In this document: positions 12,734 through 25,400 of the stretch, one piece after another | How the letters are laid out: each line of letters starts with the position of its first letter | Position numbering within the stretch: position 1 is the stretch's first letter | NCBI RefSeq assembly: GCF_937616625.2 | Contig: NC_065576.1 | Location: 4,838,501 to 4,902,500, forward strand | Direction: 5' to 3' | DNA: 64,000 bases | DNA from: Mercurialis annua | Taxonomy: Eukaryota; Streptophyta; Magnoliopsida; Malpighiales; Euphorbiaceae | The notes under the pieces: generated by a model | The model's input: the letters and a program-made list of their open reading frames with translations, nothing else | Database searches by the model: none | Told to the model about the DNA's origin: nothing | Made by a program: the position numbers and the translations under genes

Positions 12734-15608
12734 ATGGCGGTTGATTCTGGTCTTTCATCTCCACTTGGTCCGCCTGCATGTGAAAAAGATGCAAAAGCCC
12801 TTCAATTTATTGAGGAAATGACTAAAAATGTTGACACAGTGCAAGAAAATCTTCTTGCTGAAATTCTCAGCAGAAATTCTGAAACTGAATATCTGAAAAG
12901 ATTTAATCTGAACGGAGCAACTGATCGTGAAACGTTCAAATCCAAAGTTCCGGTCGTTACTTACGAAGATCTTCAACCGGAGATTCAACGTATTGCTAAC
13001 GGTGATCGCTCTAATATTTTTTCTTCACACCCAATTTCTGAGTTTCTCACTAGGTATGTTACTTTATTTTCTTGGTTTTTCTTGGATTATATAATTTATA
13101 CTCCCTCCGTCCCGTAAAGATAGAAAAAACACCCATTTCACAAGAATTAAGAAAGTAGTTATTTATAGGTAATTTGTGACAATTTGTCTATATTGTCCTT
13201 TCTAATCACTTAGTCATGTACACTACCCAAAGCCATTTTACCAATCATACCACTTACAACTCATTTATTTATCTTTTCAAGAATATGCATTTAATGTTTT
13301 ATGATAAGCATGTATGGGTATTTTGATAATTTTTGTTTTAACTAACTCCACTTTTCTATTTTTATGGGACAAAAAAAGGTGGTACTTTTTCTATTTTTAT
13401 GGGACGGAGGGAGTAATAATTTAGCAAAATGTTTTTTTTCTTGAAATATTGTGAAATATGGAAATTATTTGTTTATTGTTTTGTTGCAGCTCTGGAACTT
13501 CTGCTGGTGAGAGGAAATTGATGCCAACAATTCATGAAGAGTTGGACCGTCGCACGTTATTATACAGTCTTCTTATGCCTATCATGAATCTGTAAGTAGC
13601 ATGATATTAATTTTGTCCTATACTTATTCCCATAATTGGATTGGACCGAAATTTAATTATTGAGTTTTTCATTTTGGCATTTTTAAAATTCCTAAACTTT
13701 ATATTTATAATTTATTTTAATAAAAAATAGTATTTTCCGCTGAGTTATCTTTTTTTGTTCTTCTCTAAAAATCAAGATTCTAATTATTAAAACTATAATA
13801 TATAGCAAAACATTTATAAATCTCTCGAAACTAATCGCTTAAGGACATGCAACAGTAGAGTAGATATAAATAGCCTTGGTTTGAAGAAGTTTATCCGAAG
13901 TATAAGTGAAAATTAACGGATTAAAATGCATGAAGAATTCCTCTATTACTTAGAAGACCTTCATCTCCACAAATCTCCAAAATTGTTGGATCTATTTTTT
14001 CAATACTATGAAATCCATGACGGTCCAATTTAATATCTGATCAAGCAAAACTGCAATCATTTTTTATATTCATATTCCATTGTAATAATTGTATCTCACT
14101 AAAATATTTCCGTTTGTCTTATCTTATTGTTTTTCGTTAAAATGTTTCCGTTTCCGTGCAACATAGTGTTTATGGTATCTTTTGATAAATTATTTGTTTT
14201 ATACTAACTTCTATGAATTGTTTGGTGCAGTTATGTGCCTGGTTTGGACAAAGGAAAGGGTCTATATTTCTTGTTTGTGAAGGCAGAAACAAAGACACCA
14301 GGAGGGCTATTGGCTCGTCCAGTTCTCACAAGCTACTACAAAAGTGAACACTTCAAGAACAGACCATTCGATCCGTACAATGTTTACACTAGCCCAAACG
14401 ACACCGTTCTCTGCTCCGATTCCTTCCAGAGCATGTACTCTCAAATGCTTTGCGGTCTTATTATGCGCCAAGAAGTTCTTCGAGTTGGTGCAGTTTTCGC
14501 TTCGGGGCTTCTCCGAGCCATTCGGTTTCTTCAGCTAAATTGGCAACAATTAGCTCAGGATATTTCAACCGGAATCCTAAACCCTAAAGTTACAGACTCG
14601 GGAATAAGAGAATGCATGGCTAAAATCTTGAACCCGAATCAAGAACTCGCTGAGTTTATCACAAAAGAATGCTCCGGTGAGAATTGGGAAGGTATCATAA
14701 CAAGAATTTGGCCTAATACCAAATACCTAGACGTCATCGTCACCGGCGCGATGGCTCAGTATATTCCGACTCTCGAATATTACAGCAACGGTTTGCCTAT
14801 GCCGTGCACCATGTACGCTTCTTCCGAATGCTACTTCGGTGTTAACCTTAAACCAATGGTGAAACCGTCCGAAGTTTCTTACACAATAATGCCTAACATG
14901 GCTTACTTCGAATTCTTACCGCACGAACACTCATCTTCTTCGCCTATTTCTCGTGATTCTCCTCCGCGTCTTGTCGATCTAGCTGACGTAGAAATCGGTA
15001 AGGAATACGAGCTTGTAATCACTACTTATGCCGGATTAAACCGGTACCGAGTCGGAGATATTCTCCGAGTCACCGGTTTTCATAACGCAGCTCCACAGTT
15101 TAAGTTCATAAGAAGGAAGAACGTATTATTAAGCATTGATTCAGATAAAACTGATGAATCTGAATTACAGAAAGCCATTGAAAACGCTTCTTTGTTGCTA
15201 CGCGAATACAATACAACTGTGGAGGAATACACTAGTTATGCTGATACAAAGACGATTCCTGGTCATTACGTGATATACTGGGAATTACGAGTGACAGACT
15301 CAGCCAACTCGCCAACTGAGGAAGTCTTGAGTCAGTGCTGTTTAGCCATGGAGGAATCGCTGAACTCGGTGTACAGACAAGGGCGAGTTGCTGACAACTC
15401 AATAGGGCCATTGGAGATAAGGGTAGTGAAGAACGGTACATTTGAAGAGCTAATGGATTATGCAATATCAAGAGGGGCGTCAATTAATCAGTATAAAGTA
15501 CCAAGATGTGTTAGTTTTACTCCAATTATGGAACTGTTGGACTCACGAGTTGTGTCTAAGCATTTTAGCCAATCTCTGCCGTATTGGACCTCGGAACGAC
15601 GTCGTTGA
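12734..15608 (+). CDS. GH3.1: GH3 auxin-amido synthetase, GH3.1-like
   Basis: Conjugates indole-3-acetic acid to amino acids in the cytosol through an acyl-adenylate, lowering free auxin (known for group II GH3 enzymes). Exons: 12734-13053, 13490-13591, 14231-15608, giving 599 residues, normal for the family. The splice junctions rebuild the AMP-binding motif [10 protein letters not shown] at residues 107-116. The other nucleotide-binding motifs are YASSECYFG (336-344) and [13 protein letters not shown] (405-417). The C-terminus, ending SERRR, and the MAVDSGL start fit Arabidopsis GH3.1 better than other group II members. The start is the first ATG after a TATA box, with a leader of about 60 nt. 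Intron 1 carries a Stowaway MITE 47 bp after the donor; intron 2 (13592-14230) shows nothing notable. All key motifs are present, so the enzyme should be active. The IAA preference is inferred from group membership. Confidence 0.95.
13101..13413. mobile_element. Stowaway-like MITE in GH3.1 intron 1
   Basis: A 313-bp element with terminal inverted repeats CTCCCTCCGTCCC and GGGACGGAGGGAG, flanked on both sides by TA, the Tc1/mariner target duplication. It lies wholly within the intron. An extra GGGACAAAAAAAGG block near the right end looks like a partial duplication of the terminus. No coding capacity. Confidence 0.92.
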
Positions 15609-15923
15609 GTGAGTCTGCATGGCGGCAGAAAAGAAGTGATGATCACCACCTTGGGAAGATAATTAATAAATTATAGAGCAGAAACAGCAACAGCAAGACA
15701 GCAACTACTCTCTATATATGTCTTTTACTTTTTTTTTCCTTAAAATAATTTGTAGCTTTTAAAATTGTCTTTTTAAAAAAAGGTTGTAATGTGTCTGTGA
15801 TATTTTGTTTGATGTTTGTTTGTCCTTGGAATGTTATGTATAATATTTATGCTTCTGTAATAACTTTATCTCTTTTAATCTTTTTCATTTTTCTACTGCA
15901 ACATTCAGCTTTCTTTGTTGTTT
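15609..15923 (+). other. GH3.1 3' UTR region
   Basis: Follows the TGA stop. It contains a T-rich stretch, ATAATATTTATGC and GTAATAACTTT, which could serve as near-upstream polyadenylation signals. The exact transcript end cannot be read from sequence. Confidence 0.4.
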
Positions 15924-16022
15924 TAATGTTTCCCTAAAGTGTAAATTTTGTAATTCTAATGTTTCTCTAAAGTGTAAATTTTATTGTTCTAATGTATCTC
16001 TAAAGTGTAAATCTTGCTACAA
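15924..16022. repeat. Three 33-bp tandem units downstream of GH3.1
   Basis: Three consecutive 33-bp units (15924, 15957 and 15990), each starting TAATGTTTCYCTAAAGTGTA with a few substitutions; the third is the most diverged. A small minisatellite just beyond the likely GH3.1 transcript end. Confidence 0.85.
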
Positions 16023-18059
16023 TTATTGTTTTTATAGCGTAAGTGGTAGGAACATTGTAAGTCGAAACTGAAAAAAAAAATCATTCGGTCCGATTTCAAA
16101 AAAATCAACGATTAATATAATTTTTTCGATTCTTGATATTTTCGGTTTTTTATTTTTTGATTTGAATTCATAATCTACTGGACTTGTGCATATTCCTAAA
16201 GTTTTCTTATAGGGATACATATATTGTTAAATAAGAATCACTAAAGATAGAGCAAGACAGATTTACTCATCTTTTATTAGAAAAAAGAAATAGACACATT
16301 TTAAAAGAATAGTTATTTATCAAATTAGAACTTTTAAAAATTATCTCTCATACATAATAATATATATTATAATTTAGGCCCTTTAATATAGTAATTTTTA
16401 ATTATGTGTAACTAAATATACTTAATTGGTATTGATTTAAAATTGAGAGTAGGTCTAGTATGCATGGATTTTAGTGCACGTGCTAGATATTCGTCTGGGT
16501 ATGGCTAGGGTTTTAAAATTAGGATGATTGTGATTACTAGGTTTCTATTTAGAATGCATGTATTTGGAAGCATATTGGTAGGGTTTAGTGAAATTATATG
16601 TAGTGCATATTTTATAGAAGTGGGTACGCATATTCAATCTCAATCATGGCAGGTCTTTTCGCATTTATACATATTTAATTTATAACATTAATTTATGACC
16701 TATATACTTGCAATTGTCCATTTTAAAACTATTATTTTTCAGATATTTAATTTTTTAAATCACTAATTATTTATGTTTTATTTTTAATCATAAAGTTTTA
16801 GTTTATTTGTATTTAGACACTAAACTCTAAAATTATATAATAATAAAATATCTTTGTGTGATTTCAGGCCAAATTAAATATGTATGACAACCGAATCTTG
16901 CAACGTCATATTTCTTCTTACTATTAGTAATGGATATTAAATTTCCACAATCACTAAATTTTTATTTTATATCTTTGTAAAATAATTATTTTTTCGTAAC
17001 CTGGCGAGATTTTATTTCCATATAGACTTTACTATAAAAAAAATTTATTGTTTATATTTTGAAGTTTAATGCTTAAGTTTAAATAAAATTTCATGATAAA
17101 AAAAATGATAAGATTATACTTTTTGGTGAAACCTGCCTATAGGTTAAAATGTTTGTTGGACAGTGGTGATTCCATGAACTTTAACGTGCATATTTAAAAA
17201 TATTTGAGTATGTAAGTGTACCTCAAATCCTTATATAATGGTAAGAAATACAATCATATATCATTATTATTTTTAATTTAAATGAGTCCTATTAAAATTA
17301 GATTCTCTTTAAAATAGGAGATGCATATAGTAAAAATATTGCACTTTTTCTCTTGTAAACCAATTGAAAGACTAATCATAAGTATGAAGCAAATTAAGGT
17401 ACATAGCACCGTTTTATTTTGCCCAATTTTCAAAATCAAATGAAGCAGTTTCTAGGAAAGATCTTATAATAATTAAAATTAAGCCATTTAGCTTTAATAT
17501 TTAAAAGGTGGATCAAGAAAGATTATTCCAAACAGGAAATAGTAAAAAGAGTCAAATTGACTCGTTAATCTTAGCTTTTAACTTAATATAAAATCATCAA
17601 TTAGCTACAAACATCATTTGGCAAATCTAGCTTAAAGTGATTTCAGTGTTGTTAAAAGTGACATAATACAAATTACTTATGTCTCACTCTTAATGTGATT
17701 CTGCATTATAAAAGTTTGTTACTTACATAATCTAGTCTGCATTAAGCTCACTCTATAAATGATTAGCTACTTGCATTATCTAGAAAAATTTATATTTTTT
17801 AAGAGAAAAACCCAATTGTAGGGCTAATTATTATAATATAATCAGTTAAAAGCAAATATTTATCTGCACCACATATATCTCGTTTGTCAAATATACCGTG
17901 ATTTTAAATTTTGCCCATTTGATCTATTATTTTTTTACTTTTAATTATCAAATATACACAAAATTTATTTATAGCTAATATGACGTAATATTATACATTC
18001 GCATGTAAAAAGTTACCCCTATTTTTGATATAACATAAACTTTAAATAAGCAAGTCTAA
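16023..18059. other. Intergenic spacer between GH3.1 and MADS gene
   Basis: AT-rich, with no ORF of protein-like content and no clear repeat boundary. A less AT-rich patch at 16440-16660 contains AGGTCTAGTATGCATGG and similar text but gives no recognisable product. Confidence 0.5.
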
Positions 18060-19105
18060 TGCTGGGTATTCAGTGGCTTGTAAGAATATGCATAACTGTT
18101 TTCAAGCTAATCCTGAAAGCAGCAGATCAGTCAAGTTCAAGAAGAATAAAGTTTGGACAAATGCTGGACCTTCAAGATGAATGGGCTTCAAAAAGATCTT
18201 AGAATTATCTGTAAAGATAAATTGGCTAAATAAAATTGCTAAAATTTTGAAGCTCGAAAAATGTTTTAATTCTTCTTTTCTCAAAACGGTTTTGATTGTA
18301 TGACATCAGCAAGATGTCCTTTTTCAAATCACATGCACACACAAAGAAGACAAACATTCCTCTGATTTAATTTGTAACGGATTTTCACAAGCAATCATTT
18401 TCTCTTTCTTATTGCTTCTAGAAAATGAATAGTTGGCAAATATGTTAAAGGAATCTTTATAAATATATGAGGGCATTTTGTAGAAAAGGTTGTTATATAA
18501 ATAGACCATCTTCCTCACCTTTCTCTTCAAGCAAGATTTCTGAATAAACAATCTTTTTAAGCTTTTCAATGGTGTTTTTAATATTTTGCTGAAAGTTGTT
18601 TTTACTCTTCGTTTTTAAATTTGAGCTTCTTTATTTTGTGCTTTACTTAACTCTGTTTACTTGATAGGTTGATTTGTATTCAACGAGTTATTTTGCACAA
18701 ACAAGTTTTTGTTGTTAAAGGTTTTGTAAACACCTAGGTGATAAGTTTACTGGGTTTAAGTTTTTTGGATCTTGGTAAACCCAGTGGTTGGAAAATCAGA
18801 CTAGAACGGGTAGTGTTTAGCTCTGTGTTTTAAGGCTGTTGTTTGTTGCCCGTAAAAGAAACTGGTTAGTGGAATTCGCAAGAGGTATTTTTTGGGGAGT
18901 AGATGTATGCAGTTGCAGAACCACTATAAAAATTTAGTGTTCTTCGTTTACTGCTTTATCTGTTTATTTTCAATTTAACTTTAATAATATTTGTATTAGC
19001 TTTAAGAGATTTTTATATAAGCTATTTCTGCAAAAAAAATTAACTTCTCACTCCCCCCCTCCCCCACCCTCTTGAAAAGCCATCTAGACCTACAGTTATC
19101 CTACT
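18060..19105 (+). mobile_element. Copia-type (SIRE-like) LTR, probably solo
   Basis: Shows the layout of a plant copia LTR: TATATAAATAG promoter at 18494-18504, a long leader, the block GAGTAGATGTATGCAG then GCAGAACCACTATAAA (18898-18932), a T-rich region, then a C-rich tail CTCCCCCCCTCCCCC (19053-19067). No primer-binding site, coding region or second LTR is adjacent, so it is most likely a solo or truncated LTR. The ends are approximate; TG and CA termini with a 5-bp duplication were not convincingly located. Confidence 0.6.
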
Positions 19106-19410
19106 TGTATACAATATATATCACACGGTGATGGAACGGGGTCATAATTATTTGGCAAATAAGCTATAATTATCGATAGATAAATATATACTGCCTAAAC
19201 TAAAAACAACAATTAAAAATTAAAAGAAGGGGTAATAATTATTTGAATTTAGTCTAAACACAGAACTGGTAAAGTTTTCATTCCCCAGCCAAAAATCAGA
19301 AACAATATAAAGGGGTGTTCATATAAAAGACACCTTAATTAGTAAGTAGATATGAGCATAATTCTTTTGGCTCATGTCCCTTTAATCTTAAACATATTAT
19401 TAATTTGGGA

Positions 19411-22400
19411 TCAAAATGGAAAAGGTATGCCATTGGTAGGTGCGTAATGTCCCATAGCTCCATTATTGCCTGCTTCATTTTGAATCGCCTTTGCACCATT
19501 TTCCTAACATAACATGAAATCCAACAAATTTAATTGCCAATCTTCATTCATTTTTCATTAGTAAATATAATGTTCATCAAATTAATAACTATCAATAATC
19601 AATTCACTTATTAGTTTAAGTTGTTGGTGAGACTCCAACAAATAATTTTATTATCTTAAGACATTCTCATATGGAAATTAATCTTCATTTCGTCTTAAGC
19701 GTGAACAAACGAAAGTTCATCTATTCAAATATTCTAATTTATCAAATGATAGTTGTCTAGGATCTAACTCTAACCTTTTCGACACAAGAAAAAAATATTT
19801 AAAATTTTAAAAAACTATTTACCAAATTTTTGAAATACTGTATGATATAATGAAAATAATTTTGTCAGCACCAGTACATATATAAAAAAATCAAATATAA
19901 ATTAGTTTATCAGAAAAATAACATAAAATATTAATTTTTTTATTTATATTAACTAGACTCTTTACTTTTTTATTTCCTTTTTTTCTATAATCATCAAAAG
20001 TCGCAAAATTGACGGATTAAACTTAAGAAAGCAAAAAGATTTAGATTTTTTCAAAAGTTAAGCCAAAAAAGAACAAAGGGGTTATATCATTTCATGGCGG
20101 ATCAGTGAATTATTGGGCCGAGCTGGAAACTGAAAATACATAAATATACAAACCTGTTCTCTAGTAATATTGAGAGGAGGCAAGTTCATATCAACCAAGG
20201 GTCCAAACTGGTAAGGCTGAGGAATGTAGGGATCATTCACAAATTGTCCCAACTGAGGCTGAGGCTGAGGCTGAGGCATAACATTGTAGCCATCCGTAGC
20301 TGCCTCATTGTTGTGTGCATAAGGATGATAGGGCCAATTGTATCCTTGAAACAATGTTGGTGATTGGGTTTGTATCATTCCTGGCAAAATTGGTGCTTGA
20401 TTGCTGTACGGAAACGGAAATACTGAGACGAAAAATATTGAAAAAAAAAATATTTGTATATGAAAAGCCTAATCATTTAAAATTGTTTTACTTTTTGATT
20501 TTTTTTATATTTTAGCCTTTTAAAACCGTTAATTTTAGCGTAATTGCATTAAATACACTTTAATTGGAGTCAATTATTCGATTTGACAAAAACATTTATT
20601 CATTTATGACCAAACATTTTAATTTCATCAATTGTAGCCTAATTTTGATAAGAATTTTTCTATTGAAAAAAAAAGGTCATAACTGAAAATCTAAAAAAAT
20701 ATAACTAATTGGCTATAATTGAAATACACTTATCGTAATTAGACTAAAATTACTGTTTTGAGAAGATATAAATAATAAAATAATAAAAAACAAAAGATAT
20801 TTTTAAGTGATTGAGCCTTTCTAAAAATATATTATATATAGGATTTGTGAGTTTTAAAAGCGTTTTCGAAAATAAAATGAAATATCAAAATTTAAGACTG
20901 GAAAAACTTTTGTATAAGAGAAAAGAGTCATCTCGGTCCTTGAATTTGTGGAACGAGCTCATATAACAAAAATTGTGTTCGTTTTGACAATTTAGTCCAT
21001 AATGTTTCAAAATAAAACTAATTACATACGTTCCTATGTTTGCTTTTTATGTGCTCTAAACATATATAAATTTACATAACTAACTTTAATTGAAGTATGA
21101 TAAATTAATTTATCAAACTAAGCTAAGTTTAATTTATATAAACTCGGCTTATAATTTTAAGGCATAGTCATTCAAAAAAAAATCTTCCTTTTCGAATTTT
21201 TTGATTTCTATTTCAAACTTTTAAAAAAAAATCCTTATTTTTACTCTATTTTTTAATTTTTAGTTTCAATTGTATGTATTTTTTTAAATATGAGTGTTTT
21301 CACTCTAATAAAGCATTTAAATATATCATTCATATTTGGTATTTAGTCTAAATAACTTTAAATCTTTTAAAAAAATACTAAAAATTGAGAATAGGTATCA
21401 AATATGAACATTTGAACCTTTTATGAATGAAAAAACTTAATTTAATGAATAGGTACAATTCAAATTGAAAAAGAAATTTGACGATTTTAAAATTCGTAAT
21501 ATAAACAAAAAAATAAATAATTTTAAATAATTAGATTTAAATTTAAAAACCGTGATGATCCTTTACTCTTTCATGTAACAAAGTTTACAGATAAATATGT
21601 AATATACCTGAAGAAATGAAATCCGGTAGGTACTGCATCAACCTCTGGAGGCATATCTGGATTATAGCTGGAACTTCCCACAAAAAATCCACTAGGATTT
21701 ATATTGTTTGGATAAAATCCTCCCTATAGATGCCAAAATAATAATTAAGAAATTAAGTCCCTGATAACAATTGGATGGTGTCCCTATCATAATTTCTTCA
21801 ATATCTTGATAATTCACTAATTAAAAAAAATTCAGTTTGTAAGGATGATCAATTCCGTCACAAATTGTTGTTTTTATTTATGATGAAACTGTGACGAATC
21901 GTCCATCAAAAAAATATTATAACGGATTTGTAATAGAAACTACTCTTACAAATTTTTATGATGGAACTGTTTATTATAAACAAATTCTTAATATCAACGA
22001 GTTATAATTTAAATGGTATAAGCGTTGAGCAGCAAACTGTTAGGACGTGGTTTCAAATCTTCCCACAGGTGCTTTCCTTTTCAATTATTAAAAAAACAAA
22101 AAAAAATCTTAACGGTTTTATTATAAATTTGTGACATGCTATAATCACACTATCTTTTTTTAGTAGCGGACCTAGACATAAAATTTTGGAGGGGCCAACT
22201 TATTAAATACAATTCGATCTTAAAAAAAGTTGATTTGATTTTCGTACAAATCAAACTAAAATATATTATTTGAATTAAAAATTAATTGAACCTATTAGTA
22301 AGGTTTGATTTGAAATATTATATATTCTAAAAAAATTAGATTGGTTTGAATAAAAAATTTAATGTTTTAATTTAACTAGATTCGTTTAAATAAAAAAAAC

Positions 22401-25400
22401 ACACTACTAAAATCAAACAATTGGTATTAAGAGAATTATAAATGAATTTGTGGAGCAATTTGATTAAGAAACTTATTAAAGTGTGTGTAAAAGCAAATTA
22501 TCCAATGAAAAAGGATGAATATCTATTAAGTAATTTGTTCAAAACATCTTCTTTGAGGGGGCAGTGGCCACCTCAGGTCCTCAGGTAGGTCCGTCTGTAA
22601 GAGTATTATCGCACATGTACATCTTCTTCATTTTATGCTTAAATTTTTTTCTATTAAACATAAAAATGACAAAATGGATAACAATATTTTTGATTTTTTA
22701 CCAGTTGAACCAAAAAAATTAATCTCAGCCATTTTATCTTAATTTTAAGAGTTATTAGCAATTTTTATTTATTTTTACATTCAAGTAGTAACTTAGGATG
22801 ATTATTTTTGCCAAACCTAATTATAGTTATAGATATTATATTAGATGATTGATGCATATTCTTGACTATTTTAACTGTAGGATTAATATTTATATTTTGA
22901 GATTAAATGATTTACAATGCATCTAAGTCACCTAGAACAGACAATAATTTTACAGATTAAATGTTTTTGCAGTTACTATATTTTAGACTTTTTACACTTT
23001 GGTTATCATCATTCTATTTTGGATTAATTGCAAATTCATACACGAACTTTACCCTAATTTGTAATTACAACATAAACTTTAAAACTTGACAATATCAGTA
23101 ACCAACTTTACACTTTTGGCAAATCGATACACCAAACACAAAAAAACACTAACGTGAACATTGTAATATACCGCCATGTGTCATTGCATGATTGGTCGGT
23201 ATATCAATTTGCCAAAAAATAAAAGTTAGTTACTGACATTATCAAGTTTCAAAATTTATATTGTAATTGCAAATTAGGGTAAAGTTTGTGTATGCATTTG
23301 CAATTAATCCTTCTATTTTTACATTTTGATATTATATTCAACTTTTATTTTTTCAACAACAAGAGGTTATTCGGTGAATTCGGACGAATTATCGCTGATA
23401 TAGCCGACAAAATAATTATAGTCGGAATCACTATATAGTAGAGCCTTTTGTTTTTTGTTTTAAAATAAAAATCAATTTATTAAGATATAAAAAATAAAAC
23501 GATGCTTACTAACCTCAGAAGCTACTGGATTGATGTACCCATTTTCCAACATTTTCTGCGAATTCATAACCGAAAATTTTGAAACTTATAAATTATAGAT
23601 AGAAAAGTTACAAAAATATGATTTATTTGTCACGAAATTGCATGAAAATTTCATAATAATACCTTGCGAAGTTGGACATGTTTCAAGGTCTCTTCCAATA
23701 TGTGTTCATGGCGTTCAGCTTCAATCAATGTCTTGATGCCACTTGGATTCTTTAAGATATAGCTGAAATTCAAATTATCATATCAAAATACTATATATAG
23801 TATAGAATGTATTCTATATAGTATTATTTAGAACAATTATTATTATTTCTAAAATACTTTTTTGATCAGTTAATTCTATAATATTTTACATTATATTAAT
23901 GAAAATTAAACTGAAAGAAATAGAAATCAAAATTAGAGCATCTCCATTGCATGTTGTATTTTTTATGCTATTCTTAGTACAAAATAAGATAAAATGCTAC
24001 AAATAGCACATATTATTGAAATTCACTCCATTGCAAAATGCTAAACTAAATGCTAAATTTATAATTTTATAAGTGATTATCATTATTAATAGTAAATCTG
24101 TAAATAATTTAGATATAATAAAATTTGGCATATGCTAAACTTTTTAACAAATTTGGCACAAAATTTAGCATATGCTAAATTTAGCACATGAAATAGAAGT
24201 GCAATGAAGATGTATTTTTTATACTAAATGCTAAATTATAATATTGTGAGGTAATTTGGCACTCTAGATACTCTTATGGTCACTTTGGCATAGTTTTTCC
24301 AAACCAACTTAAATTTTAAAGGACGAATGGTTTTAAAATTTCATACATTTACGCTCTTTTACAAATTTAAGCAAAATTTCTAATTTTAGGAATTTAATTC
24401 ATTTTAAAATATTAACTTTTGATTTTATCCAATTTAAATAATTATTTAATTTAACATGTATTTTAAATTTTTTGATACGATGAATTTGGAAAATTCATAA
24501 ATGTATTTTTTTAAATTTCATATTATTATTTTAATTTTCACATATTTAACATCTAAAAGTATTTTGTTTGTGAAGAATACCACATGTTAATTAAGTACTT
24601 TTTAAAATTGGGGTAAAATTGTTTTGAAATTTAAAATTTGGTTACAATTATCGAAATTAAAAGTTTTGGTTAGATTTAAAAGAAGCAGAAGAGGATAGAA
24701 TTTTTCTATCTATTAGGCTTAATTTTTATATTATTTAAAAATGTTCAAAACCTACTTTTTTAATCCTTTTTTATAAATTAAAAATTATAGTTTCTTTCAA
24801 AAGTAACTTTCAGAATCGCTAAAATAAATTTTAAAAATCATTGTCACATCAGTCTCTTGATATTATACCAAATTAAGTCTATTTCATACCTTAATTCTCT
24901 CTCAATTTCTTCGAGTTCAGCATTACATGAACGGATATCCATTATAGATCCCTGGATTTTCAAAAACTTACTCAACAATTTTTATTGAATTTGAAATATG
25001 CATCCTTTAAAACTGTAAACGATTCATATACATACCTCGATCAGAGATCCAAAGTTGTTGCTAGAAATACTACATCAAATAAAAGAAATTAATTATTTTT
25101 TTCAATTATAGCAATATAAATAATTATGTGTGAAGTCAACAAAATGAAAATTTCATAAAGAGAACGAACCCATTTGTGATCAATTGATGGTAGATGTTTG
25201 CTTCCATAGTCATTTGATCAAGAATTCTCTGAATCAACTGTAGATTTTTATAAATGTTTAATTATATGGTATTTTAATTAAATATTGAGATGTAGTAATA
25301 AATAATTGGATTTTGTTAGAACATTACCTCTTGATTTTGCAGCCTTTTAACAGAAAGATGCAAACAAAAGTAGAAAAGGACAATTACATCAAAACTTATT

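Noticed and set aside
12734..13117. 127-residue ORF as a complete short gene
   Set aside because: It is GH3.1 exon 1 read into intron 1; the donor at 13054 restores the [10 protein letters not shown] motif when spliced.
20082..20387. 101-residue ORF as an independent gene
   Set aside because: It is MADS exon 10 read into intron 10. Splicing at 20154 to 19503 gives a natural C-terminus ending NGIPFPF.
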